Made by a program: the position numbers and the translations under genes. A stretch of DNA of 64,000 nucleotides from Ryuthela nishihirai (lineage: Eukaryota; Arthropoda; Arachnida; Araneae; Heptathelidae): positions 76,026,020 through 76,090,019 of the forward strand of contig JAWZYU010000008.1 of the NCBI GenBank assembly GCA_038380435.1. The letters are read 5' to 3'. Below the pieces are notes generated by a model. That model did no database searches, was not told the DNA's origin, and saw nothing but the letters and a program-made list of their open reading frames with translations. This document shows, one piece after another, positions 1 to 11,146 of the stretch; within the stretch, counting starts at the first letter, position 1, and each line of letters opens with the position of its first letter.

Positions 1-220
1 GGGACGGCCATTATCATAAGCCCACATAAAAATAAGTGGAAGTATGTGTAATTTTTTAAAATAATAATTAAAGAGTTAATTAATTTAGGTATAATATCAT
101 TTTTTAAATTATAACAGTATTTTTGGAATTTTAGTATGTATTGATGGTGTTAGTGTAAAATAATGTTTATATTACTCAATTGAATTCTCATATTATTAAC
201 GATTATTCAATATTAAATTT
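1..220. other. AT-rich DNA, nothing recognised
   Basis: Low-complexity AT-rich sequence without a convincing reading frame or repeat unit. Confidence 0.5.
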
Positions 221-224
221 CCAA

Positions 225-800
225 TCTCTTCACGTAAAGGTTCCATTATTTACGTCCCTCTCCTCCATATACAAAAGTCCATTTTGATCTCCACCAAATA
301 TCAATTTCAATTTTAATCTTTCCACAAATATCAATTTCCAGTTTGATTTCTACCAAATATCAAGTTCAGTTTTGATCTCAACCAAATGCCAAAATCCATT
401 TTGAGCTGCATCAAATATCAAGTTCAGTTTTGATCTCCACCAAATACTAATAACCATTTTGGATCCACCAAATACTAAAAACCATTTTGGATCCACCAAA
501 TATCAAGTTCAACTTTGATTACCAAATATAAAATTCCATTTTTAGCTCCAACAAATATCAAGTTCAGATTTGATCTCCATGAAATGTCAAGTTCAATTTT
601 GATCTCAACGAAATATCAAGTTCAATTTTGATCTTAACGAAATATCAAGTTCAGTTTTCATCTATACCAAACATCAAGTTCCAGTTTGATCTACACCAAA
701 TATCATCTTCTATTTTTGAGCTTACCAATTTAGCAAATTTCATTTTTAATTATCTCGCATCAAGTTCGATATTTTTCTCCAAATAAAAAGAAATTTTAAA
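225..800. repeat. Degenerate minisatellite, about 30-35 bp unit
   Basis: The phrase CACCAAATATCAAGTTCAGTTTTGATCTC recurs in shortened and mutated forms through the interval, roughly every 30-35 bases (key words AAATATCAAGTTC and TTTTGATCT). Units vary in length and differ by many substitutions, so this is an old array. No coding potential is evident. Confidence 0.7.
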
Positions 801-1724
801 ACATCAAATATCCATTTTTGAGCACCCCAAGCACCAAGCCATTTTTATGAAATTTTCATAAAATTCCCAGAGAAATATTATGGATTGCTACACCAGCGGA
901 CTCCTGCTTCCATCCAGCCCTGCTCATCGTACCATGAGCAAACGAAGTTTGCCTCACGTACGACCTTCATCATTTCCGGCTTTTCCGATAGCGATTGCCA
1001 AACGTCACTTCCTCAGTTTGACACGTGCAACCAATGATAAGAACTGCAATGGATTACGTTAGCAATACATGCTGTTCGAAACCATCTCAAGTATCCTGGA
1101 ATTCTCTCTTCATCCATAAGGTAGACGGAAATTCTGATAAGTTGCTACTACGGATACATAAACCAAAATGCAAAGTTAAAAAGAAAAGCGGAAACATCCA
1201 TTTGTAAGGAGTAATGCAATGAACTGGAAAAGAAAACTATACTTCACGAATCAAGAAAATATTTTAATTAAAAAACAAAAATATACGTTTTTAATGAGTA
1301 CTATGAATTGTCAAAAGCGTTTAGCTTGCACCTAAAAATGCTTGTGGAAAACATGAACTGGATTCAGTACATTGATTGTTTGTTTTATGAGATACGCGTT
1401 GGACGGGTCTGGTGTAAATATTTTTGCCTCTTTTAGAGTTACAGAATTTTAAATAAAAAAAAAACTAAAAAAAGCGCCTTTCCAGGCACCAGTTTCACTT
1501 TAAATGATTGAGTTTCAAAAACGAGGCTTTCTTCGTGTCTGATCTTGGATATTAATGATTAAATTTAGCTAAGTTAATGTCATTTTGGCAACCAATTGAA
1601 AATCGTCTGTTGAAAAATCGGTCATCCTCGTGTCAACCTCACTGCAGGTATGGTCGTTAGTTGGCAAATTTTCCGTCCTTTGCACGAGCGGTAGCGTGGC
1701 TTGGAGCAAATAACGCTTTTCTTT
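801..1724. other. Unassigned intergenic DNA
   Basis: Contains only short open frames with no recognisable motif. AT-rich stretches and an A-rich run near 1456-1480 are present. I see no repeat family or gene here. Confidence 0.4.
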
Positions 1725-1734
1725 CCGAATGGCT

Positions 1735-2218
1735 GCGGCGGGGGTGGTTAATTCGGTAGCGCGCCAGGCTCATAATCTGTAGTTCCCAGGTTCGAGTCCC
1801 AGCTGGGTCAGCGTTGAGATTTATCTCCGCAAAATTCCCCGCCCTGCCCACGGTCAGTAGGGGACACCGATGGGCTTGAAAAGGCCGTCGTCCGTCGGAT
1901 GGGACGTTAAGCCGTGGCTCCGTGTGCAGGAGAGCCATACCCTGTGCACGTTAAACAACACGCTGGATGGCCTTAACGGGAGGCTACCATCTCTCTCCCA
2001 ACAGCTGTTCCAATGGGTCCCCTCCCCCAACCTTCTCTGAGCCTTCGGGGTCCATGTGATCTGGCCATTTAGCCCATGGTGTGCAAAAAAGTGCCGCTCA
2101 GAGGTAAAGCAACCCAACCTTCTCTGAGCCTTCGGGGTCCTTGTGACCTGGCCAGTTAGCCCATGGTGTGCAAAAAAGTGCCGCTCAGAGGTAAAACAAC
2201 CCAACAACCCAAAAAATC
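1735..2218 (+). mobile_element. SINE-A copy with duplicated 3' end
   Basis: Head, body and tail read on the + strand. It is flanked by a perfect 10-bp TSD, CCGAATGGCT, at 1725-1734 and 2219-2228. The 3' end is doubled: after CAACCCAACC the sequence re-enters the internal CTTCTCTGAGCC site, giving a second partial module at about 2113-2212. The head has a small change in the A box (GGTTAATTCGG). Confidence 0.9.
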
Positions 2219-2423
2219 CCGAATGGCTAGCGCGCTTCCCCATTGATCAAAAGAACACGGGAAATCGGCCTTGTTTTTAAATAGTAAAAATTAAAATATT
2301 TTGTGAAGTATTCAGTGGAAAATGTACAAAAAACATTTACATTTTCTTTGCTTCCTGTACTTGTTTAAAAATAGTTTTATATTTTTAGCTTGTTTCAGAT
2401 TTTAGCAATTTAAGGCATGCAAG

Positions 2424-2676
2424 GTTGTTTTTTTTACCTCTGAGCGGCACTTTTTTGCACACCACGGGCTAAATGACCAGGTCACACGGACCCCGAAGGT
2501 TCAGAGAAGGTTGGAGGAGGGGACCCACTGGAACAGCTGTTGGGAGACAGATGGTAGTCTCCCGTCAAGGCCATCCAGCGTGTTCTTTAAAGTGCACAGG
2601 GTATGTCTCTCCCGCACACGTGGCCACGGCTTAACGTCCCATCCGACGGACGGCGGCCTTTCCAAGCCCATCGGTT
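2424..2676 (-). mobile_element. 5'-truncated SINE-A
   Basis: Only the 3' two-thirds is present, without the tRNA-like head. Even so it is flanked by an 11-bp TSD, AGGCATGCAAG, at 2413-2423 and 2677-2687. Truncation of the 5' end together with an intact TSD is what target-primed reverse transcription leaves. Confidence 0.88.
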
Positions 2677-2720
2677 AGGCATGCAAGAAAATCAGATTTT
2701 GCATTTTGTTTTACGGCAGA

Positions 2721-3110
2721 GTTGGGTTGGGTTGTTTTACCTCTTAGCGGCACTTTTTTTGCACACCATGGGCTAAATGGCCAGGTCACACGGACCCCGA
2801 AGGTTCAGAGAAGGTTGGGGGAGGGGACCCACTGGAACAGCTGTTGGGAGACAGATGGTAGCCTCTCGTTAAGGCCATCCAGCGTGTTCTTTAACGTGCA
2901 CAGGGTAAGTCTCTCCCGCACACGGGGCCACGGCTTAACGTCCCATCCGACGGACGGCGGCCTTTCCAAGCCCATCGGTGTCCCCTACTGACAGTGGGCA
3001 GGGAGGGGAATTTTGCGGAGATAAATCTCAACGCTGACCCAGCTGGGACTCGAACCTGGGAACTACAGATTACGAGCCTGGCGCGCTACCGACTGAGCCA
3101 CCCCCGCCCC
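2721..3110 (-). mobile_element. Full-length SINE-A
   Basis: Complete copy from the GGTTGGGTTG-type tail complement to the head complement ending in CCCCCGCCCC. I could not see a clear TSD. Confidence 0.85.
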
Positions 3111-3534
3111 AGGGGTAGGAGGGACGGTCTAGAAATCAAGAGGTGCGGAAGACATCGACTGATTTCTAGTACAGCATACGAACACAATAAAAAGAGTGCA
3201 TAAGGACATGTCTGCTAGGCTTACTGGTTATGTAAGCTAATCACTAGACCAGGTTAGGACCATAGCAGATAAAAGTAGAACGATGGAAGGTGGTGACGAA
3301 ATCACGAGAATTTAACTTTTTTAAAGAAATTTTCTGCAATTTTTAATGAACTTATAAAATTATAATAAATAATAAATTGATAATAAATATAAAATTAATT
3401 ATATTATATAATTTATTTCTGCAATTTATAATGAACTTTTAAATGGGCTAAAATGCAATAATTATACTTACTTTAATTAGAGTACGACACAAAATTTTGC
3501 AGAGAACTTTTTACATTTTTCATTTAATTCCTGT
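3111..3534. other. Unassigned AT-rich DNA
   Basis: No gene or repeat family recognised. It becomes very AT-rich after 3300. Confidence 0.4.
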
Positions 3535-3722
3535 TGTAGTTAGCGCGCTTGGCTACTGATCTAAGGGACCTGGGTTCGAGCCCCGGGTAAGGCATGGCTG
3601 TTTGTGTCGTTTTTCTGCTGAGGGCTTGCCATCCTCTCAGACCTTCTACTCTGGCATATAAACTGACAGCTCCTGTCAGACCTCTGTGGCAAGCAGCTGC
3701 TTGAGGGGGTATTTTTTTTTTT
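3535..3722 (+). mobile_element. SINE-B copy, 5' trimmed
   Basis: SINE-B consensus features seen here are a Ser/Leu-type tRNA A box region (TTAGCGCGCTTGGC), a B box (GGGTTCGAGCCCC) and a body with two self-complementary motifs, TGACAGGCTCCTGTCA and CAAGCAGCTGCTTG. The tail ends GAGGGGGTATTT. The first motif has lost two bases in this copy. Confidence 0.8.
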
Positions 3723-4120
3723 ACTGAGATTGGAGTCTGAAAATTGCTATTTTCAGATTTTTTCGCAACTTTAGGACGTTTTACTCAGAATAGAATTAAA
3801 ATAACTCTTTACTCAGAATAGAATTAATGGATTTATATAAATCAATATTAGCGGACGAATCGAGTTTGTAAAAATATTAAAAAAAAATAGTGCTTCAGGT
3901 TTGTTCGCTTCCTGATACATCAAAGGGTAAAAATTAGAACAGTCATATAGGAGGGGCGTTCAAAATATTCCTGACCTGCATCTGCAGAAAAAATTGCTTA
4001 CCTTAATGAAACTTTTGGTTTCCTTGAAAGTACTCTCCTCCAGCATCTATGCAAAGTTGCTGACGTCTACGCTAATTCTGGAACACTTGGTAATATACAT
4101 CTCGGGGAATACTCCACAAT

Positions 4121-4988
4121 AAAAATAAATACCCCCTCAAGCGTGGGGCGGGGGTGGCTCAGTCGGTAGCGCGCCAGGCTCGTAATCTGTAGTTCCCAGG
4201 TTCGAGTCCCAGCTGGGTCAGCGTTGAGATTTATCTCCGCAAAATTCCCCGCCCTGCCCACGGTCAGTAGGGGAACCGATGGGCTTGGAAAGGCCGCCGT
4301 CCGTCGGATGGGACGTTAAGCCGTGGTCCCGTGTGCGGGAGAGACATACCCTGTGCACGTTAAAGAACACGCTGGATGGCCTTGACGGGAGGCTACCATC
4401 TGTCTCCCAACAGCTGTTCCAGTGGGTCCCCTCCCCCAACCTTCTCTGAGCCTTCGGGGTCCATGTGACCTGGCCATTTAGCCCATGGTGTGCAAAAAAG
4501 TGCCGCTCAGAGGTAAAACAACCCAACCCAACCCCCTCAAGCAGCTGCTTGCCACAGAGGTCTGACAGGAGCCTGTCAGTTTATATGCCATAGTTTCATT
4601 CATTTTCATTTTGAGATTTCTAGTCTGAGAGGATGGCAGGCCCTGAGCAGAAAAACGACACAAACAGCCAGGCCTTACCCGGGGTTCGAACCCAAGTCCC
4701 GTAGATTAGTAGCCAAGCGCGCTAACCACTCGGCCACGGGACGGCTAAAATAAATACCCCCTCAAGCAGCTGCTTGCCACAGAGGTCTGACAGGAGCCTG
4801 ATCAGTTTATATGCCAGAATATTAATAATATGCCAGATATATATATCATATTATAGTAGAAGGTCTGAGAGGATGGCAGGACCTCAGCAGAAAAACGACA
4901 CAAACAGCCATGCCTTACCAGGGGCTCGAACCCAGGTCCCTTAGATCAGTAGCCAAGCGCGCTAACCACTCGGCCATGGGACGGAACA
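4121..4988 (-). mobile_element. Tandem SINE-B dimer inserted in mariner, itself hit by SINE-A
   Basis: Two SINE-B copies in the same orientation, about 4121-4746 (including the nested SINE-A at 4143-4530) and 4747-4988. One TSD flanks the pair: ACTCCACAAT at 4111-4120 and ACTCCGCAAT at 4989-4998. A single flanking TSD suggests they entered as one dimeric unit. The outer sequence on both sides is mariner, and the same site is uninterrupted in the second mariner copy near 49.75 kb. Confidence 0.8.
4143..4530 (+). mobile_element. Full-length SINE-A (reference description)
   Basis: The A box region is TGGCTCAGTCGGTAG and the B box is GGTTCGAGTCC. The head resembles elongator tRNA-Met (GGTAGCGCG, then a TCGTAATCTG loop) with anticodon position CGT, although Thr is also possible. 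A body with CCGTCCGTCGGATGGGACG follows. The 3' module of about 169 bp runs from GTTAAAGAACACGCTGG to GGTAAAACAACCCAAC. No protein is encoded; transposition must rely on a partner LINE reverse transcriptase. A perfect 12-bp TSD, ACCCCCTCAAGC, lies at 4131-4142 and 4531-4542, placing it inside the tail of a SINE-B. Confidence 0.93.
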
Positions 4989-5363
4989 ACTCCGCAATAA
5001 CGAACGAAAAATGAATGCTCTGAATAAACGCATTTTGCAAGGCCTTGCATCCTTGAAAAAGGCTTCCCAATAAGCTCCTTTTTAATTTCTGAAAATAATC
5101 AAAAATCGCATGGTGCAAAATTGGATGAATATGCAGGATGTGGTGACTGTTTCACTTTTCCCTGCTGTAGATAGGCCGTAACTTGCCGGGTTTTGTGAGC
5201 ACTGGCATTGTTACGAAGAAGGAGAACCCTTGACACGCCTGTTGTTGGACACTGCTCCTTCATTTCCTTAATCATTTTGGGCAAAACAAGGTTAGTGTAG
5301 CATTGACCATTTCTAGTCATTTTTTTCAGGTAATATTCCATGGCTATCACTCCTTGGGAATTG

Positions 5364-5394
<31 letters not shown>

Positions 5395-5452
5395 TGAACA
5401 CCTCTTCCTTGTGTGAAGGATTTTTTGGTGATGCAGTTCATCTTCCACAACC

Positions 5453-5836
5453 GGGGCGGGGGTGGCTCAGTCGGTAGCGCGCCAGGCTCGTAATCTGTAG
5501 TTCCCAGGTTCGAGTCCCAGCTGGGTCACCGTTGAGATTTATCTCTGCAAAATTTCCCGCCCTGCCGACGGTCAGTAGGGGACACCGATGGGCTTGAAAA
5601 GGCCGCCGTCCGTCGGATGGGACGTTAAGCCGTGGCCCCGTGTGCGGGAGAGCCATACCCTGTGCACGTTAAAGAACACGTTGGATGGCCTTAACGGGAG
5701 GCTACCATCTGTCTCCCAACAGCTGTTCCAGTGGGTCCCCTCCCCCAACCTTCTCTGAGCCTTCGGGGTTCATGTGACCTGGCCATTTAGCCTATGGTGC
5801 GCAAAAAAGTGCCGCTCAGAGGTAAAACAACCCAAC
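5453..5836 (+). mobile_element. SINE-A inserted in mariner pseudogene
   Basis: Full-length copy that separates the mariner segment ending near CTTCCACAACC from its continuation TTTCTGGGGTTTG. Only a short CAACC match is visible as a possible TSD (5448-5452 and 5833-5837). Confidence 0.88.
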
Positions 5837-6010
5837 CTTTCTGGGGTTTGTATAGTAATAAGGCTATGTCTTATCACCTGTGGCAATGTCTGTTAACTGT
5901 TTGGAACTTCTAGGTTCAAACATTGCTTTTATCTTCTTGCGCTGTCTTTTTTGCTCTTCTGTCAGTTTGTGGCGGTACCCATTTGGTCAGATCTTTCGAA
6001 AATGTAAGTG

Positions 6011-6780
6011 TTGATGAATGATTGTTTGCGAAATGTCAATCGATACACTGACATCTAAATCGAATTTTATATAAATATATAGGAAAACACCCTAAAATAT
6101 AGAACGAAGGGTCACCGTAATGATAGCATAAATTTCAATAAGAGTTTGCGAAAAACATTTACCTTGCTTTTGAAAAGACAAAATAAAACCTATTGAAGGA
6201 AACGCCCGAGTAGTTCGAAAGAACTAGTTAGAGTTGGAAATTTATATACTTTATGCTACTTTTATATTTCTCGTTGTCTGACTGCAAGATCTCTAATGTA
6301 TAACGTTGTCTGTCTAAAGAATACAGTTCACGATATGGCGAATACAGTTTCCCAACTGAATGGTTGTTATTCTATTTCGCACGAGTCTAAAGGGTTAATG
6401 ACTCTCAGCCCCATGTCTTCTCCCGTACCGCTCCTAACTCACCCCACAGCCTTCCATAGACCACGAATAATCAATCACGGAAGATCGTCGTCATTACGTC
6501 TATCTTCTACTAGCTGTTGAGATAATGCATCCCATCTAGGAAGCAATTTCTGAAAATTTGAAGTTTACGATTTAGTGAAAGCACTCTGCCATTTAAGAAT
6601 AAATGGAACTACTAGCTTCAACCAAGTGAGAAATTCTGCTGTGGATACCTTCTGGCAACGATCAGTGTCCTTCAGATAACATTGTGAGTAGTCGTGACTC
6701 CTTTATACCGTTGATTTTTTTGTATACGGTCCCCTAAGCTTCTAGTATAGAAATAGGCTAGGTTAAGGGGTGCAGCCCTT
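6011..6780. other. Unassigned DNA left of the Polinton remnant
   Basis: Short frames only, none with a recognised motif. This may hold the decayed end of the Polinton, but I see no terminal repeat to prove it. Confidence 0.3.
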
Positions 6781-6796
6781 CGACCCCCCACTATAA

Positions 6797-6932
6797 CCCT
6801 TTAGTCTCTAGGTCTGGTTGGTTGTTATCCCTTTAGTCTCTAGGTTTGATTGGTCATTAACCCCTTCGACCCTTAATTTCTAATTGGATGACCTCATTTT
6901 TTTGGAATGTGATTGGACGTGTTGCTCATTGG
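6797..6932 (+). promoter_or_regulatory. Candidate promoter-proximal region: ATTGG (inverted CCAAT) cluster and 17-bp direct repeat
   Basis: Four ATTGG words occur at 6849-6853, 6883-6887, 6912-6916 and 6928-6932, all in the same orientation and 50-130 bp upstream of the ATG at 6981. A 17-bp direct repeat (CCCTTTAGTCTCTAGGT) lies just upstream at 6797-6813 and 6829-6845. Spaced CCAAT-type motifs are common in TATA-less eukaryotic or viral promoters. That this drives the 6981 gene is inference. Confidence 0.35.
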
Positions 6933-6980
6933 TGGAGGTTTCAAATGAAAAGGCGCTGAAGTGGTTCGGGAGCCACAGTC

Positions 6981-8156
6981 ATGGCTTTTGCAGATGTTGT
7001 TCTGGAATCTGTTCGGCAGTATTGGTGTGGTCTGCCCAATGACCAATTAGTGCCTGTGTTTCGCAGACTATTGGAGCAGCTAGTGTGGGCCAGTATCATC
7101 AGTCGACTACCCGATCCTTCTGTAGAGAAAGTGGCGCTGACGTTCACGATGAAAGCCCACAAATATGGTTATCCTGTACTTGAAGGACTTGAGCATGTCG
7201 ACTTTGAAGACTTGGTTGAGACAGTGAAGGTAGCCAGCGTCCTCTCCCAGTGAACGATATCCTCATCAGCGTGAACCCAGGTATGCTAGATATTAGCTGT
7301 GTTCCAGATCATTGTGAAATACGCCACATCTGCCGTGTCTTAGATTCAGATGGTTTCACCATGAAGGGTAAATTCCTGACTCGTGAACTAGGTTATTCGG
7401 ACTGTAGAGGTCTGACAGGTGTCTACAGATTCGACCTTTCCTTTGTGATGGACATTCCTCAGAAGGACTGGAAAATAATTCGTTACGTGTCCAAACACGT
7501 TACGGGCCTTCCCTTTTACCCTCGTTTTGGTGAAGTGGTGTGGGAGTACGGGTGTCTGGACGATATTTTACGTCACATCCACAAAAAGTGTCGCAAGCCT
7601 TTTGCTTCTGTCATAGCTTACAAGGGAGTCAGGGTCATAGCCTACGAGAATCGGCTATTGACCAGACTTGGTATAACCTCGCTGGATTTAGAAAACATTG
7701 ACGCTCCAAGTTTCAAAGACCTTCCTAAAATACCTAGAACTGAGTGTGATTTTCATGAAGAGTGTGGAGTGCATTGTTCACAAGCCGAGACAGCAGCATT
7801 TAGCACATGGATAAACGAGTATATCGAGAAGACTCTATGCAATGGACCAGTCGTTAATTGGTCAACTGCACGGACAATTAGAGGCTTTTCCTTTGATGAA
7901 TTTGTGGGACTTGTTCAACGAACCTGACTATTTTGGCGAAGACACCCTACCTATGATTGAAAATCCACCCCCTGTTGAAGACAACCCTTCTGTGAATGAA
8001 GAAGACACCCCAACTGTGAATGAAGACAACCCTCCTATTAGTGATGAGGAAAACCATCCATGTGTTAAACGATGGAGGGACCCAGAACCATCCTTCTCAA
8101 CCGTGACTCCGCCACCATCCCCGGTTCCAATGCAAAAAAGTGCCGCTCACAGGTAA
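6981..8156 (+). pseudogene. Unrecognised gene of the Polinton remnant, frame broken in two places
   Basis: The first 90 codons (6981-7250, ATG in context AGTCATGG) run into a stop at 7251-7253. An overlapping frame continues without an ATG from 7250 to 7927 (about 225 aa). The original frame resumes at about 7915-8156. The middle part has visible conserved-looking blocks: IAYKG near residue 121, DLENIDAP, and a Cys/His cluster CDFHEECGVHC followed by a Trp (FSTWINEYI). The last part is acidic and Pro/Asn-rich with repeated EDNP/VNEED words, probably disordered. The layout (charged tail, Cys/His cluster, convergent with the polymerase gene) suggests a Polinton or virus-derived accessory protein, but I cannot name a family. 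The frame changes could be indels, introns or programmed shifts; indels are simplest. A SINE-A tail fragment truncates the end. Confidence 0.5.
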
Positions 8157-8169
8157 AACAACCCAACCC
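8130..8169 (+). mobile_element. SINE-A 3' tail fragment
   Basis: Only the terminal about 40 bases of the family (GCAAAAAAGTGCCGCTCA, then GGTAAAACAACCC) are present, directly after the acidic reading frame. Confidence 0.75.
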
Positions 8170-8439
8170 GTACTAACGTGTCTAGATTCGTTTTCCTTCC
8201 GATTGTATAACACGAATTCCAAAGCCTGGCTTCCCACTCTCGTGGAATGCAGTGCATCTCCCCAATACCTGGAAGGTCGGGAGCTATGGAGGGTCCCAGT
8301 GTTCGGTAACCGTGCACTGAGGTGATTCCCCTGACTGAGGGGTTCCCCTGCACGTAACCTGCTCGTAGGTAATACCATTCATCTTTGCAGGAGTAAAACA
8401 ACATTCACAAATCTTGCAGTACAACCAATTCAGGGTTTA
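8170..8439. other. Unassigned spacer
   Basis: No motif or repeat family recognised. A small hairpin-like CCCCTGACTGAGGGG occurs near 8328-8342. Confidence 0.3.
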
Positions 8440-9375
8440 AAAAACATTTCAGGTTTAATCAACATAATAACTTGAACAGTCATAGCATAAGATGTTAGAC
8501 TAAAAACAACGACATAATTTAAAATCATACTGCAGAAATAATAAAACAGCGACATAGCATAATTTACAAAAATAAGTAAATAACCGATTTAAATCGTAGT
8601 GCAGAAATAATTTACAAAATAAGTGAATGACCAATTTAAATCGTAGAAATAATAATGTAAAATCAGAATATATCAGTAGCATATCATTTAAAATCATACT
8701 ACAGAAATAATAAGTAAAGTAGCAAAACAGCATAATTTACAAATAATACGTACATGACCAATTTAAAACGTAATGCGTTGGGTTGGGTTGTTTTACCTCT
8801 GAGCGGCACTTTTTTGCACACCATGGGCTAAATGGCCAGGTCACAAGGACCCCGAAGGCTCAGAGAAGGTTGGGGGAGGGGACCCACTGGAACAGCTGTT
8901 GGGAGACAGATGGTAGCCTCCCGTCAAGGCCATCCAGCGTGTTCTTTAACGGGCACAGGGTATGGCTCTCCAACACACGGGGCCACGGCTTAACGTCCCA
9001 TCCGACGGACGGCGGCCTTTCCAAGCACATCGGTGTCCCCTACTGACCGTCGGCAGGGCGGGGAATTTTGCAGAGATAAATCTCAACGCTGACCCAGCTG
9101 GGACTCGAACCTGGGAACTACAGATTACGAGCCTGGCGCGGTACCGACTGAGCCATCCCCGCCCTAAAACGTAATGCAGAAATAATAAAAATCAAAGTTC
9201 AGGAATAATGAAGCAGTGACATAAAAATCAAAGTTCAGGAATAATAAATCATATTTTACAAAAATAAGTGTATGACCAATTTAAATCTTAGAAATAACAA
9301 TGTAAAATCATAGTATAATAAACTAAATCATTTAAAATCATACTACAGAAATAATAACGCGTCATAATTTAAAAT
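8440..9375. repeat. Degenerate AT-rich tandem repeat between convergent Polinton genes
   Basis: Blocks such as ATCATACTRCAGAAATAATAA, TTTACAAAAATAAGTG and GACCAATTTAAATCG recur in the same order several times, with units of roughly 80-190 bp. The field lies between the 3' ends of the 6981 gene and the polymerase pseudogene. One SINE-A has inserted in it at 8777-9164. Confidence 0.6.
8777..9164 (-). mobile_element. Full-length SINE-A with 13-bp TSD
   Basis: Perfect TSD TAAAACGTAATGC at 8764-8776 and 9165-9177, inside the AT-rich tandem repeat. Confidence 0.93.
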
Positions 9376-10760
9376 AACCCTTGCATGTTAAAAACAGTGA
9401 CATACTGCAGAAAAAGTTACAGTGTGTCAAAGTGGCTAAAGAATGTAAAATGTGGGTATGAAAATGTACTTTTAATGGGGTCTGGTGGTTGCTTATTTGA
9501 GCGGTTAACTGGAATTTAAGCTTTGAAACCGAAAGGGAATGTGTTACTTTGACCAGGTTTAAAGATCCTCTTATGAAAATTAAAAGATAGTTTTTTATGG
9601 AAAGGTCGGTTAGTGAGGGTGGCCTTGTGTTTGTCAATTTGGACGTTGAAGGGGACAGCAAAAGTGGCTGGGGGACTTACTAGAATTAGATCATGGAGAA
9701 ACTTCGTAGTGTAACGTTCTCTGTTACGCACACTCAATTTAAAGCCTTTAGCACGGGTGATAGTTTCACCGTTTGAAAATTCCAGTGTATAATTTTTAGG
9801 GGCTATGGAGATGTACCAATCTATAGTGACGTTCGGGCCATACTGATCGGTTATCTCGTTTTTGAAATGCCACATGAAATCAGAGGACTATGGAATGAAT
9901 GTGTCGCTGGGGGAGGTTTTAAAAATACACGAATCTGTGTCGGCGTAGAGGGCTCGCTGTTTTGATTTAGAAAGCATGTCATATAGAGTGAGACGTGCTT
10001 GGGCTGTGACGAATGAGGCCATGACAATATTACCTTTAGGGTTTGTGGGGGTGAATTCTTTAGCAGGTCTGTAGGTCACTAGGATATGATCCGAATTGAC
10101 TGCGTGGAGGTCAGTGAGAATTTTGGAGCGATCGTTCACTAAGTCCAATAAGTTTATGGGGTTGTCGATGACTTGAGACACAGGTCTAGAAAGGTCTTCT
10201 GATAGCTTCCCCCATAAATTCTTCAACCCCCCCCCTTTGACAGGCTTCTTTTAGTGCTGTTAAACACAACCTCCTAGGAGTTTATTTTCACCCCCTCTGC
10301 AAGAAAAAAATCTTCGTAAAATTTCGATTTTTCGGCGTCTATGTTGACGTTTTGTGGGTAACCTGAATATTTTTGCTATTTAAAAAGTGTCGATGCATTT
10401 TCGAAATAAGCCGGGGGCCTGGGTAGTGTTAGTAATATTTGCCGAATAGTGCCAAACATCGTGAATTTTGAGAATTTTTTAGTCTTCACAGACGGCTTTA
10501 TTCAGTTCCAGTGACACGAAAGAGGCTGTGAGAACTCTCTGTGCTTCTGTGTGAGAACATGGGTCTATCTGTGCTAATTCTGCACAAGTGCTGCACAGAG
10601 GGAACAACAGTTTGTTGCGACAACGGTAGGGAATACGGGGATGTAGAGGTTGGTAGGAGGTAACACAGTGCAGTGAATAATACCAAAATAAGCTTGGGGG
10701 TGTAATCAAAATTTTCTGTGATCCTCCAGGGGTGTTTAACAGGGAAAACCCCACGCTTAC

Positions 10761-11146
10761 GGGGCGGGGGTGGCTCAGTCGGTAGCGCGCCAGGCTCGTA
10801 ATCTGTAGTTCCCAGGTTCGAGTCCCAGCTGGGTCAGCGTTGAGATTTATCTCCACAAAATTCCCCGCCCTGCCCACGGTCATTAGGGGACACCGATGAG
10901 CTTGGAAAGGCCGCTGTCCATCGGATGGGACGTTAAGCCGTCGCCCCGTGTGCGGGAGAGCCATACCCTGTGCACGTTAAAGAACACGCTGGATGGCCTT
11001 GACGGGAGGCTACCATCTGTCTCCCAACAGCTGTTCCAGTGGGTCCCCTCCCCCAACCTTCTCTGAGCCTTCGGGGTCCATGTGACCTGGCCATTTAGCC
11101 CATAGTGTGCAAAAAAGTGCCGCTCAGAGGTAAAACAACCCAACCC
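10761..11146 (+). mobile_element. SINE-A inserted next to polymerase motif A
   Basis: Full-length copy that cuts the polymerase pseudogene immediately after the FDVNSLYPTV block. A TSD is not evident. It lies antisense to the polymerase. Confidence 0.9.

Larger units (their letters stand above)
3950..6010 (-). pseudogene. Mariner-family transposase, decayed and split by SINEs
   Basis: Conceptual minus-strand fragments match the mariner branch of the IS630-Tc1-mariner DDE superfamily. A segment near 5840-5990 reads LTEEQKRQRKK, then TGDKT, the site of the first catalytic Asp (normally TGDET). A segment at 5100-5340 reads LPKMIKEMKEQ, then VSRVLLLRNNASAHK, where the second catalytic Asp of the HDNA motif is replaced by Asn. 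It continues to HPAYSSNFAPCDF, where the third Asp-bearing motif is changed (SPDLAPCDF to SSNFAPCDF). Frameshifts, a stop after TGDKT and an A-homopolymer at about 5367-5391 interrupt the frame. A SINE-B dimer (4121-4988) and a SINE-A (5453-5836) sit inside it. A second copy lies at 49.64-50.27 kb. It cannot encode an active enzyme. Confidence 0.85.

Noticed and set aside
4143..4220. tRNA gene (tRNA-like cloverleaf in the SINE head)
   Set aside because: It has A and B boxes but no proper acceptor pairing, and it always continues into the SINE body. It is a repeat promoter, not a functional tRNA.
8783..9046. Recurrent 60-127 codon frames beginning MGCFTSERHFFAHHGLNG or MALPHTGPRLNVPSDG at dozens of places
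   Set aside because: They are frames through SINE-A in either orientation. They appear wherever the SINE does, end at its borders and have no protein motif, so they are not genes.
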